Assembly (NCBI RefSeq): GCF_035083965.1
Contig: NC_089732.1
Coordinates: forward strand, 2,152,883-2,216,882
DNA from: Branchiostoma lanceolatum
Lineage: Eukaryota > Chordata > Leptocardii > Amphioxiformes > Branchiostomatidae
Direction of reading: 5' to 3'
Length of the DNA stretch: 64,000 nt
Shown: in pieces, positions 1-11,400 of the stretch
How positions within the stretch are numbered: the first letter of the stretch is position 1
Layout of the letters: every line of letters starts with the position of its first letter
Made by a program: the position numbers and the translations under genes
Notes under the pieces: model-generated
Told to the model about the DNA's origin: nothing
Databases searched by the model: none
The model's input: only the letters and a program-made list of their open reading frames with translations

Positions 1-27
1 TTGATTGATTGGCTGATTGGACCACAG

Positions 28-3000
28 GGACCTGCGAGACGGTCACATCTGGTACTCTGTGTACGGCCGCCCTGCCAGCAGCCCCTTCACCCGCACCCAG
101 CGCGTCTCCTGCTGCCTGTCCATCATCATGTGCACCATGCTGGCAAACATCATGTTCTTCGGCCGAGGAGACGACTTCCACCAGCCGGAACCCGTCAACA
201 TCTTCGGGTTTGATGTGGAGACCCCGATTTCTTGGCCTCAGGTAGCCACAATGTCTTAAGAGGATCTTCGACAGATCCAATATTGCTTTCACTTCTAAAC
301 GTTTGCATAAATAGGTATTAGGACGTTCTAATATTTTCATGACTATGATGTCCACATAGAAGATATAGATTATATTTTGGGACTATATAACATAGACCGA
401 AGAGATACCGTATTACGACATTGGACATACATCTGTCTTTAGGTTTAAACATTACATATTGTGATGTTTTATTCTCCAGATTGTCATCGGTCTCCAAAGC
501 GCCGCGGTGGTGTTTCCTATCAACGCCATCATCATTTGGATATTCCGGAGCGTAAAGCAGCGTCCGGAAAATACACAGAAAAAAAGTATGTTAAACTTTT
601 CAGCTGTTCACCACATACCACACACAAGCAAAGTTAAGGGAAGAGTGATACACAAGGGCAATAGTAATGATAAGAATACCAGAGACCTTTCTGGTTGCAT
701 TTCTACATTGCGGTTCTAGATGGCGCTTCACACTGGGGTTTAAGATATATGCCAGCATTTGACTGATAGGCACCACCATGCAAGTTTAAATCATATGTCT
801 ACCGCTAGGCACTTCTGCTGACAACCGTGCTATCGAAGAAGACAAATCGGACGGACGTCCTAAACGGTCTTCATCAAAGAACAAACCTGCTTCCACCGGA
901 CTGTCGAGCACCGAAATCTATCTGATGAACGTGGAACCGTCATTGCCTGAACAGGTGCGTTCTTAGATAAATATTCAGATGATATTATTGTAGCCAGTCC
1001 ATTATTAAGTGAATCATTCGAAGGCATCAGCTGGCCATGAATGGGGACTGTAGACATCACTCTTTGCCCAGGGCCTCCAGTCAGCTTTGCCCTCTTTTGG
1101 GGTCGAACACGTCTTCTTCCTGAACGTCCTCTAGGGCGCTCCCAGACTGGAGGTTTATACACAGTATCATATAGAATGATTTTACAGTCAAAAATTATAC
1201 GATCTTTGCCATCTAACGTACTTGATTTTGTTTCTTATCGCCGAAGGTCCGGAAGGAAGCTGCCCGCACCAGGCAGGACGAAGTCACGGAGCCGACTTCC
1301 CCAGGACAGAGCAAGTCTCAAGGTTACGATGCACTCTGGAGTCTCTCCTTAATATAATTGAGAATATGATGTATGTAAACAAGTGCGAGATTTCAATATC
1401 ATATTCCTAAAACATGTACATTATAACTGATAACTCTACTTAAACTGTCCACTCTAAATGTTTGCTGTGTTTATGTTCACTCATCACTTAGATGTATGGG
1501 TGGTACAAACCTATCTAAAGACCCAAAATTTATACAACATGTTTTAACAATTACGCAGAAATTCTATATAAATAATGCAAGTCCAAAAATGTTGATCTAA
1601 TACTATCAAACAAATCGACGTCTTTACAACTGCAGTGGTGAATGAGAAGTACGCTGTACTGGACGATCCGGAGAAGGACACTCCGGGGGTGCTGCCGTGG
1701 TGGTTTGCCTATATTGGTAAGTAATTATATAACATTTGAGAACATTTCAATATCGATATTGAAATTCTACAGGTCAGATGAATTTGTACGATTATGAAGG
1801 CGTCTTTGACATATTATGTGTTTTTCAGGCTAATTTGCATGCATGTAGAATGACTTCCATTTTGTGTGAGTTGTTAAGTTAGTTGTTATATATAATTTAC
1901 TTAAACATTTACTTCAGAATCTATATAATTTCTTCTATCTCTTGTCAGTGTGTTCTTTTTTTCGGGTGTTTGTATCCATGGACAGGTGGAAAACTGGTCA
2001 CGGGTCTAAGTGTGATGTAAAGCTCAGCTAAAATGACTAAAAGGAGTTTGAATCTATATCACCATTCTGGACTAAACTGCAGTCACGATATTATTTTTTG
2101 CAATTTCTAACCAAAGGTTTTACTGTGAATGGCTCAATCCTCAGGCTTCGTCCTTGTGTTCTTGACCACCAACACCGCCGCCTTCTTCGTCATGCTGTAC
2201 ACGTTTGAGTTCGGGCGGGAGAAGGCAGAAGCCTGGCTGCTCATCTTCCTGACGTCATTCCTCTCCGACCTCATCCTCATCCAGCCTGTCAAGATACTCG
2301 CCATGGCGGCGCTGTTTGCAGTGTTTTTCAAGGTATTTTCCTATCGCTCACACATATATGTGATACCTATCATTTAACCTGTCATTATGACTTCCTATTG
2401 CTGGATGTATTGCACGTAATGTGCCAGTAGTTTTGCTGTCCTATGCATTTTTCCCGATATTATTAGTTCTTAGCTTTTTTTTCGCAACTGATATTTGATT
2501 TGTATTCTTAACCTTAACTAGACGGGGGGGGGGGGTTAAAGTGCCCGCGCCAACGACATCGTATAACTGCCAAACGACGTATGCTACGACTACCAAACTT
2601 GGTGACTTTTCCTAAAAGTTTTTTTCGTGTTGCCATGGCAACGGGTTTCAGGTATTTTGTGCAAAATTAATTTTCTTAATAATGATGTTTCTAAGGTTTT
2701 CTTGCTCAACCACAGAAGTTTTCTTACATGTTTAACATCATATGTAACTTTCATGATTTAATATTCAAAGATAGTGCTAATTAGATTACGTAATCGGCCA
2801 TGATCCAAGATGGCGGACCATATCATTAGTTTAGGTATTAACAGGCTTTTCACCTTCAAAGTCGTCACTACCTTGTATTTTCTTAACCAGAAACATTCGG
2901 ATTAACGTTTCTAGTGTATTTTAGTGTGTTGTGGGATCATTAGTGGAAAAAAAATATTTTCAAATATTTGAAAATGGCCAATCCAAGATGGCGGATCCCA

Positions 3001-6000
3001 AGGGATAGCTAAATACACATGTATAAGACCGCAACCCCTGCCCATTGACATATATTGGACCATTTTAAAAATATTTTCGTTCCATTATTTTGTCTACACT
3101 TTCCAGAAAGCGGATAAAGGGGACGAAGGGAAGAAATGGGATCTAAAACAATGTGAAGACATTGCTAGAGATCAAAAGCAGGTAAGCTTGCATCTCTTTT
3201 CTAAGGTGTTCTTTAAATTCATCTGCCCGTAATGACATCAAAGGTAGGCAATGTGCATACCACGTCACGCATATCGAGCTTGCCTTGTTGAATATGCTTC
3301 TCCTTCCAGAACCCACCTGTCCCGGACCAGCACGGTTCCCCGGACCTGGCTCAGGCCCGGATGGTCGCCGTCCGACGCAGGAAGCTCAGGACGATCCTGA
3401 AGGAAGTGGCTGTTTACGCCCTTTTCCTGTCTGTGGTCATGCTGGCTGCGTACGGACAAAAGAATCACATGGCCTTTTATATGTCCAACGAGGTTCAGCG
3501 ACTCGTTGTACACAACGAGGAAATGTCTTTCGAAGAGGTAGATATCAACTTGAATCAACTTTTCATGTCAACATTGCAATTTCAGCTGAAACTGCATAAC
3601 AAAAGAATATCATGTACCCTGGACACCAATCAATTGTCATTATGCTGCTTATGATATTGTAATGGATTTTAACGAACTTCTTACCCTTAACCCTATCCAG
3701 ACTGGGCTTTTTTGGTATATCTGGGACTGGGGGGGAGGGGGGGGCTGATTCGGCCCCCCCCTCATAATTTCCGAACGGTATGATGTATCATCACCAAATT
3801 TGTAGGGAGTGATATTCACGTCAAGTATTATAATTCCTATAATTTTGGTGACGTTATGACGAAATATGACGTAATTATGACGTCATCGATGTGATTTTAT
3901 TGGCTAAATAGGGAATTCCCGTAATATCTAAAGGAATTAAACAAAACGGTTTGTATTATTCATTTTAAGGTATGCAAAGACATACAAAGTCAATGGTAGG
4001 TACGTTGACGTCAAAATGACGTCATAGAATGGCTTCATGTGTTGTTAGCGATCCCTTTGGACCCGCCATATTGGATCGGCCATTTTGAAATTTTTAAAAA
4101 TCCTTTTTTTTTCACTTATGACCCCAAAGGACGCTGAAAATAGACTAAAAACGTTAATCTAAATGTTTCTGATAAAGAAAATGTCAGGTATTGACGATTT
4201 TAAGGGCGAAAAAGCCTGCTGATACCTGAAATAGTGATATAGTCCGCCATCTTGGATTTTGGCTGATTACGTCATCAAATTAGCATAAATTACGAATATT
4301 AAATCAGGAAAGTTACATCTAAGTACATGTTATGTTATACATGAAGGAAAACTAGTGTAATTGTGCAAGAAAACCCGAGAAATATCATTGTTTTCAAAAT
4401 ATTAATGATTTTTGCATAAAATGCCAGTCAGAAACCCGTTGCCATGGCAACATGAAAAAATGATAAACTTAAACCATTATTATAAAATTGTTGCCAACAA
4501 AATTTTCGGAAAAGTCACCAAGTTTGGTTGTCCTAGCATACATCGTTCGGCAGTAATACGATGTCAAAGTTGGCGCGGGCACTTTTAGCCCCCCCCCCCC
4601 CAGTCTGTATAGGGTTAAGGCCTTCATTCATTGAAGTTTTAACTTACCCACCCCCACCCCCACCCCCACCTGTTTTTTTTTATTGTGCACTATTGTCATG
4701 ACACCACGTTAGGTGAGTGGTGCAGATTCCTACTGGACCTGGCTGGAAGATGCAGCCATCCCAGGTCTTTACCCAGACGCCTCTTCAGTCGTCCTGGACC
4801 TGCCTGCCTATCGCGTAGGACCGATACGGCTCCGCCAGGCTAGAGTCAAGCTGCGTAAGTTGTGAAGATTTCTTTCCCATACACCATCATCAGAAATTAG
4901 ACAAGTGTGACCCAATATTTGTGAAAGGTGGTACGACTGGTAGTTCTTAGCTCTTATTCAGGAATAACGTGTCATTGAAGACTCTTATTTGTCCATCTAT
5001 GACACAATCATCAAGTACTTGTAAAGTATTATAATAATACTAACCATGTTCCATGTGCTTCAATGATCATTTCCATTGTTGGTAGTGATGTGTTGAACCT
5101 ACGTCACTATAGTTGGGCATTGCTTTAACGTATCATCTATTGGACACGTGCTCCAGATCCTGACTGCCTTGCGACAGTGTCACCAGGAAACCAGACATCA
5201 GAGTGCGACAGACGTTATGATTACTTCAGTCAGGACGAAGGGCGCTACGGAGAAGGATGGTTGCCGCTACCCACAGTCAACATCACCGCTTTCAACGGAA
5301 CCAACGGCACCGCAGAGATAGCAGATCAGAACGGCACAAGTCCGTGGAAGTTCCGGTCCCCTAAATACCTACGAGGTGATTGTCAAAACCTGTGTTGCCA
5401 TGAACTCATTTTCTTTATAGATATAGACTCCAGATGTCCTTTTCGTCTGCGATTATGTCTAATATTAGAAATATATATATTTCAGATTTGCCCTATGCGG
5501 GAGACCACGCCGTTTATTTCGGCGGAGGCTACGTCGCTGACACGTCCAACAACGCGTCACAGACAGTGGAGATAATCGAAGCTCTGAAGAACCATGGCTG
5601 GATTGATAGAGGTGCTTATCTATATAGATAACCAATCAACAATGTTTAAACGAATGCCATGGCAAATTACAAATAAAGACTGACAATTTTCTGTTCATTG
5701 AATAGATCTTCTTGACATGAAACAGATTGTGTTTTAAAAAATATCACCTTTTTTCAGCAACCCGAGCTGTCTTCACCGACGTCACCCTGTACTCGCCCGA
5801 CTCAAACCTGTTCTCCATCGTGACCCTCCTGGTGGAGTTCACGGCTGTCGGGGCCGGCTACCCCCGCTGGGAGGTCCACACTGTCCGCCTCTACCGCTTC
5901 CACGGCGGCTGGGAGGTCTGGATGTCGCTCGTCTATATTTCTGCACTCGCCATTTTCACTTTGGTCTTCGCGATCAAAGAAGGTTTGTATTCTGTTTTAT

Positions 6001-7006
6001 GTTTTTGTGGAAAGCATGATAGATATGCTTCAGTGATGTTATGTCAGGAATGATACCTCGTAGATTTAAGCAAAAATGCATAGCGTTACATCATATTACC
6101 ATTCAGTTTTAGTTTCATTCTGTTTAATCTGCGTTCAGCTGCAAAGATGGTAATTTTTTTGTCTTTGCATCTGTTATAACAGCAAGGAAAGCTTACAACA
6201 GTGGAGCCCTGTACATCATGGACTTCTGGAACTGGGTGGAACTGATCATCATCCTTCAGGCCGTGACGGGGGCCGCCACCTACTTCTACTCCGAGGCTGT
6301 CCTAGAAGAAGTATCAAGTGAAAGGGAAGACTACACTATGTCAACCTTTGATGGGAACTTTGGTCTCTCTGGACATTTCGTGAACTACAGGAGCGCAGCC
6401 GTCTGGGACCAGGTCTACACTTACGTCATCGCCACCCTGTTGTGCAGCGTCACTCTCAAGATGACCCACCTGCTGCGTTTCAACCATCGCGCGTCTCTCC
6501 TGATCCACACCCTCAAGCGCAGCGTTGGTCCGCTCTCCGGCTTTTCCATCATGTTCTTTCTCTACTTCTTTGCCTTCGCCATTCTGCTTCATCTGACGTT
6601 CGGTCTGCGCATGCTCGCCTACAGTTCCTTTGCTCGCACATTCGAGGCGATGGTGACAATTATAGCTGGTGACCTGAACTTTAAACAAATCTCTACAACT
6701 ACTGGAAATCTTGGAACTTTCATTTTGTTCCTGTTTGTTTTCGTCTTCAATATCTGTTTGATTGGTTTCTTTGTGGCTATCATTGACGAGTCTTATCATA
6801 GCGCAAAGGATGATGAGCAGTTAGAGAAAACTGACTACGACCTGAAAGGGTTTTTCAAATATCAACTGCAAAAACTGAAGCCAGAGAAGAAGGAAAGGCA
6901 GGATGATATTGAAAACACATCCATATCCGGGCCAGGTTATGATGAACTTAAAGTAAACGTGATGAAGAGGTTGAGAACAGCCTTTAAAGACTTAGATGAA
7001 AGATAA
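28..7006 (+). CDS. Gene A: polycystin-1-like receptor-channel, 3' part (13 exons)
   Basis: Thirteen coding exons can be placed: 28-241, 480-585, 809-954, 1247-1322, 1636-1716, 2145-2332, 3107-3181, 3310-3537, 4713-4854, 5157-5375, 5486-5611, 5758-5982 and 6183-7006 (TAA). All have AG/GT borders, and their lengths equal those of the two paralogues apart from the last exon. They encode TM2 onward of a polycystin-1-family protein: the HIWYSVYGRP..FTRTQRVSCC entry to TM2, a charged cytoplasmic loop, the WLLIFLTSFLSDLILIQPVK segment, an N-glycosylation-rich extracellular polycystin domain with YFGGGYVADTSNN, then the six-helix channel. The pore reads VTIIAGDLNF. By family knowledge this is a plasma or ciliary membrane cation channel subunit. 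GPS and PLAT exons must lie left of the window. No in-frame stop or frameshift was seen. A possible ATTAAA poly(A) signal lies at 7068-7073. Whether the orthologue is PKD1L2, PKD1L3 or PKDREJ cannot be decided here. Confidence 0.9.
2512..3011. mobile_element. Dispersed element, copy in gene A intron between exons 6 and 7
   Basis: About 500 bp running from an AACCTTAACTAGAC edge and a G-tract through CCGCGCCAACGACATCG and GTTGCCATGGCAACGGG to a CCAAGATGGCGGATCC edge. The same sequence recurs in reverse orientation at about 4050-4620 and, in gene C, at 54790-55346 in the homologous intron. No coding capacity was seen, so this looks like a non-autonomous DNA transposon relic. The class is not determined. 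Confidence 0.65.
3687..4620. mobile_element. Non-autonomous inverted-repeat element in gene A intron between exons 8 and 9
   Basis: The element is bounded by inverted ends: CTTAACCCTATCCAGACTGGG on the left, matched by CCCAGTCTGTATAGGGTTAAG in reverse complement on the right, each followed inward by G/C tracts. The right half is a reverse-complement relative of the element at 2512-3011. Neither paralogue has it: the matching introns in B and C are only about 160-225 bp. There is no ORF of note. Short CRE-like TGACGTCA-type motifs are scattered near 3830-4025, significance unknown. Confidence 0.65.
4645..4671. repeat. (CCCCCA)n microsatellite
   Basis: A short run of CCCACCCCCACCCCC units lies directly after the inverted-repeat element and 40 bp upstream of the exon 9 acceptor of gene A. 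Confidence 0.8.
5157..7006 (+). other. Gene A: polycystin extracellular domain and ion-channel core
   Basis: The exons from 5157 to 5982 encode the extracellular domain that caps TRPP channels. They carry several N-x-S/T sites, the conserved GGGYV motif and the ALKNHGWIDR..TRAVFTDVTLYSPDSNLF run. The long last exon (6183-7006) gives S2 (FWNWVELIIILQAVTG), an S4-like helix with spaced Lys/Arg/His (SVTLKMTHLLRFNHRASLL), S5 (GFSIMFFLYFFAFAILLHL), a pore with AGDLNF and S6 (LGTFILFLFVFVFNICLIG). The cytoplasmic tail is short and charged and ends LDER. The only strongly variable stretch between paralogues is the S1-S2 extracellular loop after YSEAVLE (about 6301-6370). Confidence 0.9.
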
Positions 7007-7795
7007 AATACTAGTTCCGTTCTTGACTTTGACATTATTTCGGTTTTATTTCATTTTATTTATGTTCATTAAAATATCTATGCATAAACAGAAAGAGCAA
7101 GCTACGAAATGTTTGCTCTTCAATTTATCATGCCTTTTTTCCAATGTGGTGAAGTGATGTAGGAACCAATGACCACAGCGTAAGCAGAACCGATGCCCAT
7201 GTTTTCTACTCTACCAGACTAACTACGCCGGCTATAGGGAAAATATTTGCCACTGTTTCACTTGCTTTTTGCAAGCTCTGAAAGCGTCTAAAAATCTTCT
7301 TCAAAACTTAAGGGGGATAGTAAAAGCTAATAGTAGAAACATCGTCTGTCGCTGATCCCGGCTTGGTTGTCTTGGGCATGTTCTGTTCTGTCACAGTCTG
7401 CTCGCAAATCACTAAAAGGATTATTTAGCGCCTATTAGATAGCGATTACTGGACATCAAAAGGCACACCGGGAAAAGACAGGCTCTAGGATTGCATATTG
7501 GACCCTCTCTCCGTAGCCAACTCCCTTAATATAATTCACTCTATTTGGCCAAGTTCTAATTTCCCAGCGATCCTCGGAGCCTGGTAGAGGCTACATGTTT
7601 ACTACTTTGTGCCACCTGTTAACTTTACACCCCTGGCCCAGTCACACATAGCTATAGTCGACCATTGCCCCCGAACCTTCTCCCGACCATGGTTAGGTGC
7701 TAGTCCTGCATTGCCATCTGTGGTCGGGAGTAGGCGAGGTTGCTTACAAGTCTTCAAACGTCGTCCGCGCCAGTCGACTATGAATTTAGAAAAAA
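7007..7795. other. 3' flank of gene A, no gene seen
   Basis: This AT-rich stretch probably holds the 3' UTR of gene A (ATTAAA at 7068). No conserved reading frame, RNA gene or recognisable repeat was found. A palindromic pair GTCGACCATTG / AGTCGACTATG at about 7656 and 7773 brackets a GC-richer segment of unknown nature. Confidence 0.5.
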
Positions 7796-7797
7796 AT

Positions 7798-8462
7798 CCC
7801 TTTCATTTATAATGTTTGATAGAATAAGCATTATACATATAATTTTGGATAGAATAAGCACTTTAATCACTTATAATCTTTGAAAGAATAAGCAGTTCTG
7901 AATTATAATGTTTGATAAAATAAGCACAGTTCTCACTTATAATGTTAATTGAATAAGCACTTTCATCACTTGTACGTTTGATAGAATAAGAATAATACTA
8001 AATAATGTTGGATGAAATAAGCACTTTATCACTTATTATGTTTCATAGAATGAGAACTGTTTTTACTTAAATCTTTTGTTGTTAGATGAAGCACTGTTTT
8101 ACTTATGTTTGGTAGAATAAGAATTATATTTATAATATTAAAATGAGCACTTTCATCACTTATAATGTTTGATAGAATGAGAACTGTTCTCAATTATAAT
8201 GTTTATTTGAATAAGCACTTTTATCACTTATAAGTTTGATAGAATAAGTATTATATTAAATAATGTTGGATTAGATAAGTACTTTATCGCTTATACTGTT
8301 TGATAGAATGAGCACTGTTTTCATTTATAATCAATATGTTTATTAGAAGAAGCACTGTTTTAGTTATGTTTGGTACAATTAGCATATACTAATAATGTTA
8401 TAACGAGCACTTTTAGCACTTATAGTGTTTGATAGAATAAGCACTGTTTTAACTTATAGTGT
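7798..8462. repeat. AT-rich minisatellite, TTATAATGTTTGATAGAATAAGC units
   Basis: Roughly 17 degenerate units of 35-42 bp. Each contains a core like ATAATGTTTGATAGAATAAGCA followed by a variable CTGTTTT or CTTTCATC linker. The array sits about 0.8 kb beyond the stop of gene A. A shorter array of the reverse-complement unit sits beyond the stop of gene C at 51610-51785, so in gene-relative orientation the two arrays match. Confidence 0.85.
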
Positions 8463-11400
8463 ATAATTATCAAGGGTTAATGACCCGCCCCGAGGTGTAT
8501 ATGGTGTCATAACACCTGGCCATGTGCTATAATCACCGAATAAAAGCACCGAGTGAGCGTCACCGAGTGAGCGTCATGAGTGTTTCTCATCGATTATAAA
8601 TCAAACCAGTTGATCCTCTTTTCTACCAAATGACAGAAGTTGTCCAAAGTCTTGTTGAGTTATGCTGGTCATTTACATACACACACGTGCACTGCACAAA
8701 TACAAACGCTACCCAAAACATAACCTTCTCGGTGAAGTTAATGATTACAGATCGACTAGCCTATCTTTGTGTCTAAATCGCGCTCCTAGCAGCCGGCCTA
8801 ACAATTACCGCCCCCACTCAGCGAGAATGGCCCGTTGAATTTACGAATATGGATAGATGTAGCTGTGTTGAAGATTGGAGGAGCCTGTAGGCTAGTACAC
8901 AGGAGACAGAACGTTAGAAAAAAGTCAAAGAGAAGCGTTTTAGAGTTAGCTTGTGAGCTCTCATACTAAATGAGAGTCATCTGCAAACGTGTTTGACAGT
9001 ACGTCAAACATACCGCGACGTTATGTGTGTATCAGGTACCATAGTGAACATAAGAGTAAAGGTCAGAAAGTTCAGGTTTGTTGACGTTAAGCCCAGGTGA
9101 GTCCGCAGACGTGTGTTACCTGTGCACGTCTCAGACAGGATTTCTCGATTCAGCGGCATTTTGGTGCAAGTTTAGAGGACCAAGTATGCAGGTATGTATC
9201 TTGTTGTTCCGGTTATGTCGATACATGGAGAGTTATGCAATGCGGATGTCTTATTTTCTATGTTTAGAGCGATTTATTGTTGTCCGCCTTTACGTTTCAA
9301 GGATGTGCGGTGCCGTTTTAATACCAGAACAGTTACTGGCTCGTTTCGTAAATATATCATGAGGCAGGGGAGAGGAGTTTGTTGTTCTTCTACTGTTGTT
9401 GTTATTGTTCTATCATCATCATCATCTGGTCGTGAAGGTGTCACGGATGTTTAATTGTTGTCTAATGTCAGTTGTAACCGATGCATAATTCTATGGTAAG
9501 GTGAGTTATAGTTCCTTTCCCTAGTTTCTGCAGTGCTGGTCGCCGAGCTTGTCCAGGTGAACCCACGGCCAGAGCAGGCATCTTCCTTCTGTTGGGGGAC
9601 TGGTGCAGAAGTTCGAAGAATCACAGAGCCGACATCTTCCTGCTGCTGCGGGGACCAGCGCAGAAGCCCATCGGAGTCCATTTTACAAATGTGAAAACAT
9701 AGAAATGTCTTATTTCTATGATCTTACACAACTGTTAAATGAATTCCCGTGAGCTTCATTCAGTATGAATATATTTGTCATTATTTCTTATTAATGGAAA
9801 CTTGAATATGAGTCCTTCTTATAAATTATGTAAAGAAGTAATGTAAAATCGTCATAATTTACCAGAATAATAAAAGATATATTTAACCTGAATCACGATC
9901 ACCTGTGTTACAGAAGCTCATCAGCATAATTTACCCAAATGGTCTATTTTTGTGTCTGGACCACAAGTGAAATACACATCCTGAGGAAGTAGTGTATCTT
10001 TCATTGGCATGGATCATAGTGTAGAGTGACAAGTCAGTCTGTACTAGAGTCATAACAGAAAACGTTCATAAGTAAATCATGTGCATAGCTGCATATCTAA
10101 AGGAATACAATAAGTCAGTGAGAGAATGATGTGTTAAATAAACAAAGAAATGTATCTTGTATCTTATTGTAAGCAGAGATATCCGTTCTGCTGTCATTGT
10201 TAGAAACCTCCCAAGGTGGCAATGCTTTGCATGCATCTGTAATCAACTTGTGTGTATTCAGTAAGCTTTTGGATGTTGAGGTGTAGAAGCGTTAATGTTA
10301 ACTGAAATAAGGTTTGTTTTATATCTTAAGTGATAGTGTGAATGCATACAAGCACGAGAGTTTCAATGTAAACTTTGGACGTTGTTCCTTTTGTCAGATT
10401 TCTTGCAGTAGCATTTATGACAGAATGAGATTCAGCAGATGTGTTTTTATTACCTTCTTTTCTTGTTTACGTCTAAAGTATTGAATAAAAAATACTTTTC
10501 TTTGAACTGTTTATTTGTCTCTGCTTAAATGTCTTTTTGTATCCACACGTTAGCTACTGGGCCTCCGGAGTTTGCTTACGATGAAAGCGGTTGATAGATG
10601 TCCCTACAAGTCTTCATATTTTCTCAATAAGTCAATTATTACATTCAGATGGATTACACTCACCTGTGTAACAGGTGTTCATGAACATAATTTACCCAAA
10701 TCGATATTTTTGGTGTCCCCACGAGTGAAAGATGCATGCTACTAAGGTACTGTAAAGATTTGCGGGAGTGTAGGTGGGGTTGGGGCATAAAAGGTCGCGA
10801 ATAGCGATATTAGGATTATGCATACAATATCAAAGCTTGTATTGAGGGGAGGGCAAGAAGAGTCTGGGAAATTGTGGGAAAATAAACTTATAATGACGAA
10901 ATTTTACAATATTTGTGTTTTCCGTGTAATTCCGACATAATGCGACATCGTGTTACGTTACGTTCTGCGACACAGCCTGGCGTGGCCAGACCGGCCTTGA
11001 GGGCACCGCGGAGGGCCCCAGTTCTTTGAGACACTAAGTTCCCAGACAGAGAACTAGTGATCTCCTAAGCCATAGGACAGCTCAGCTCAGCCGTCCGAGG
11101 CTCGCACATGCCAACCCACTTGGGCTGACATCTTCTCCCGAAACTGGGAGGTTGTCATTCCAAGAAAGGAACGACATAACTCGGGATTATCTTGTCTGAA
11201 ACCCAGAGTAGCTCTGTAGAATTTTCGTTTGTGGTCCAACAACCGAAACGTTTGAAAAGGTACGTTTGATTTCTCCCCAATATACGATTTGATTCATATA
11301 TATATTTGGACATCTTTAAAATGAAGAAGGCATATAATGTTTTTACGTATAACAATCATGCCTGTCGTTGTCTTGCTCCGATATATCACTTAATCTAGAG

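Noticed and set aside
1041-1352. 103-aa plus-strand frame in gene A
   Set aside because: It runs through an intron and reads the 76-nt exon in the wrong frame. Shadow.
6341-6799. 152-aa open frame on the minus strand opposite the gene A channel exon, with counterparts opposite B (21066-21344) and C (52209-52595)
   Set aside because: They are antisense shadows. They are alike in all copies only because the sense exon is conserved; the composition is Q/E/G-rich, no motif is seen, and each runs into an intron on one side.
7798-8462. CRISPR-like array
   Set aside because: Repeat and spacer are not separable, the units drift along their whole length and the context is animal. It is a minisatellite.
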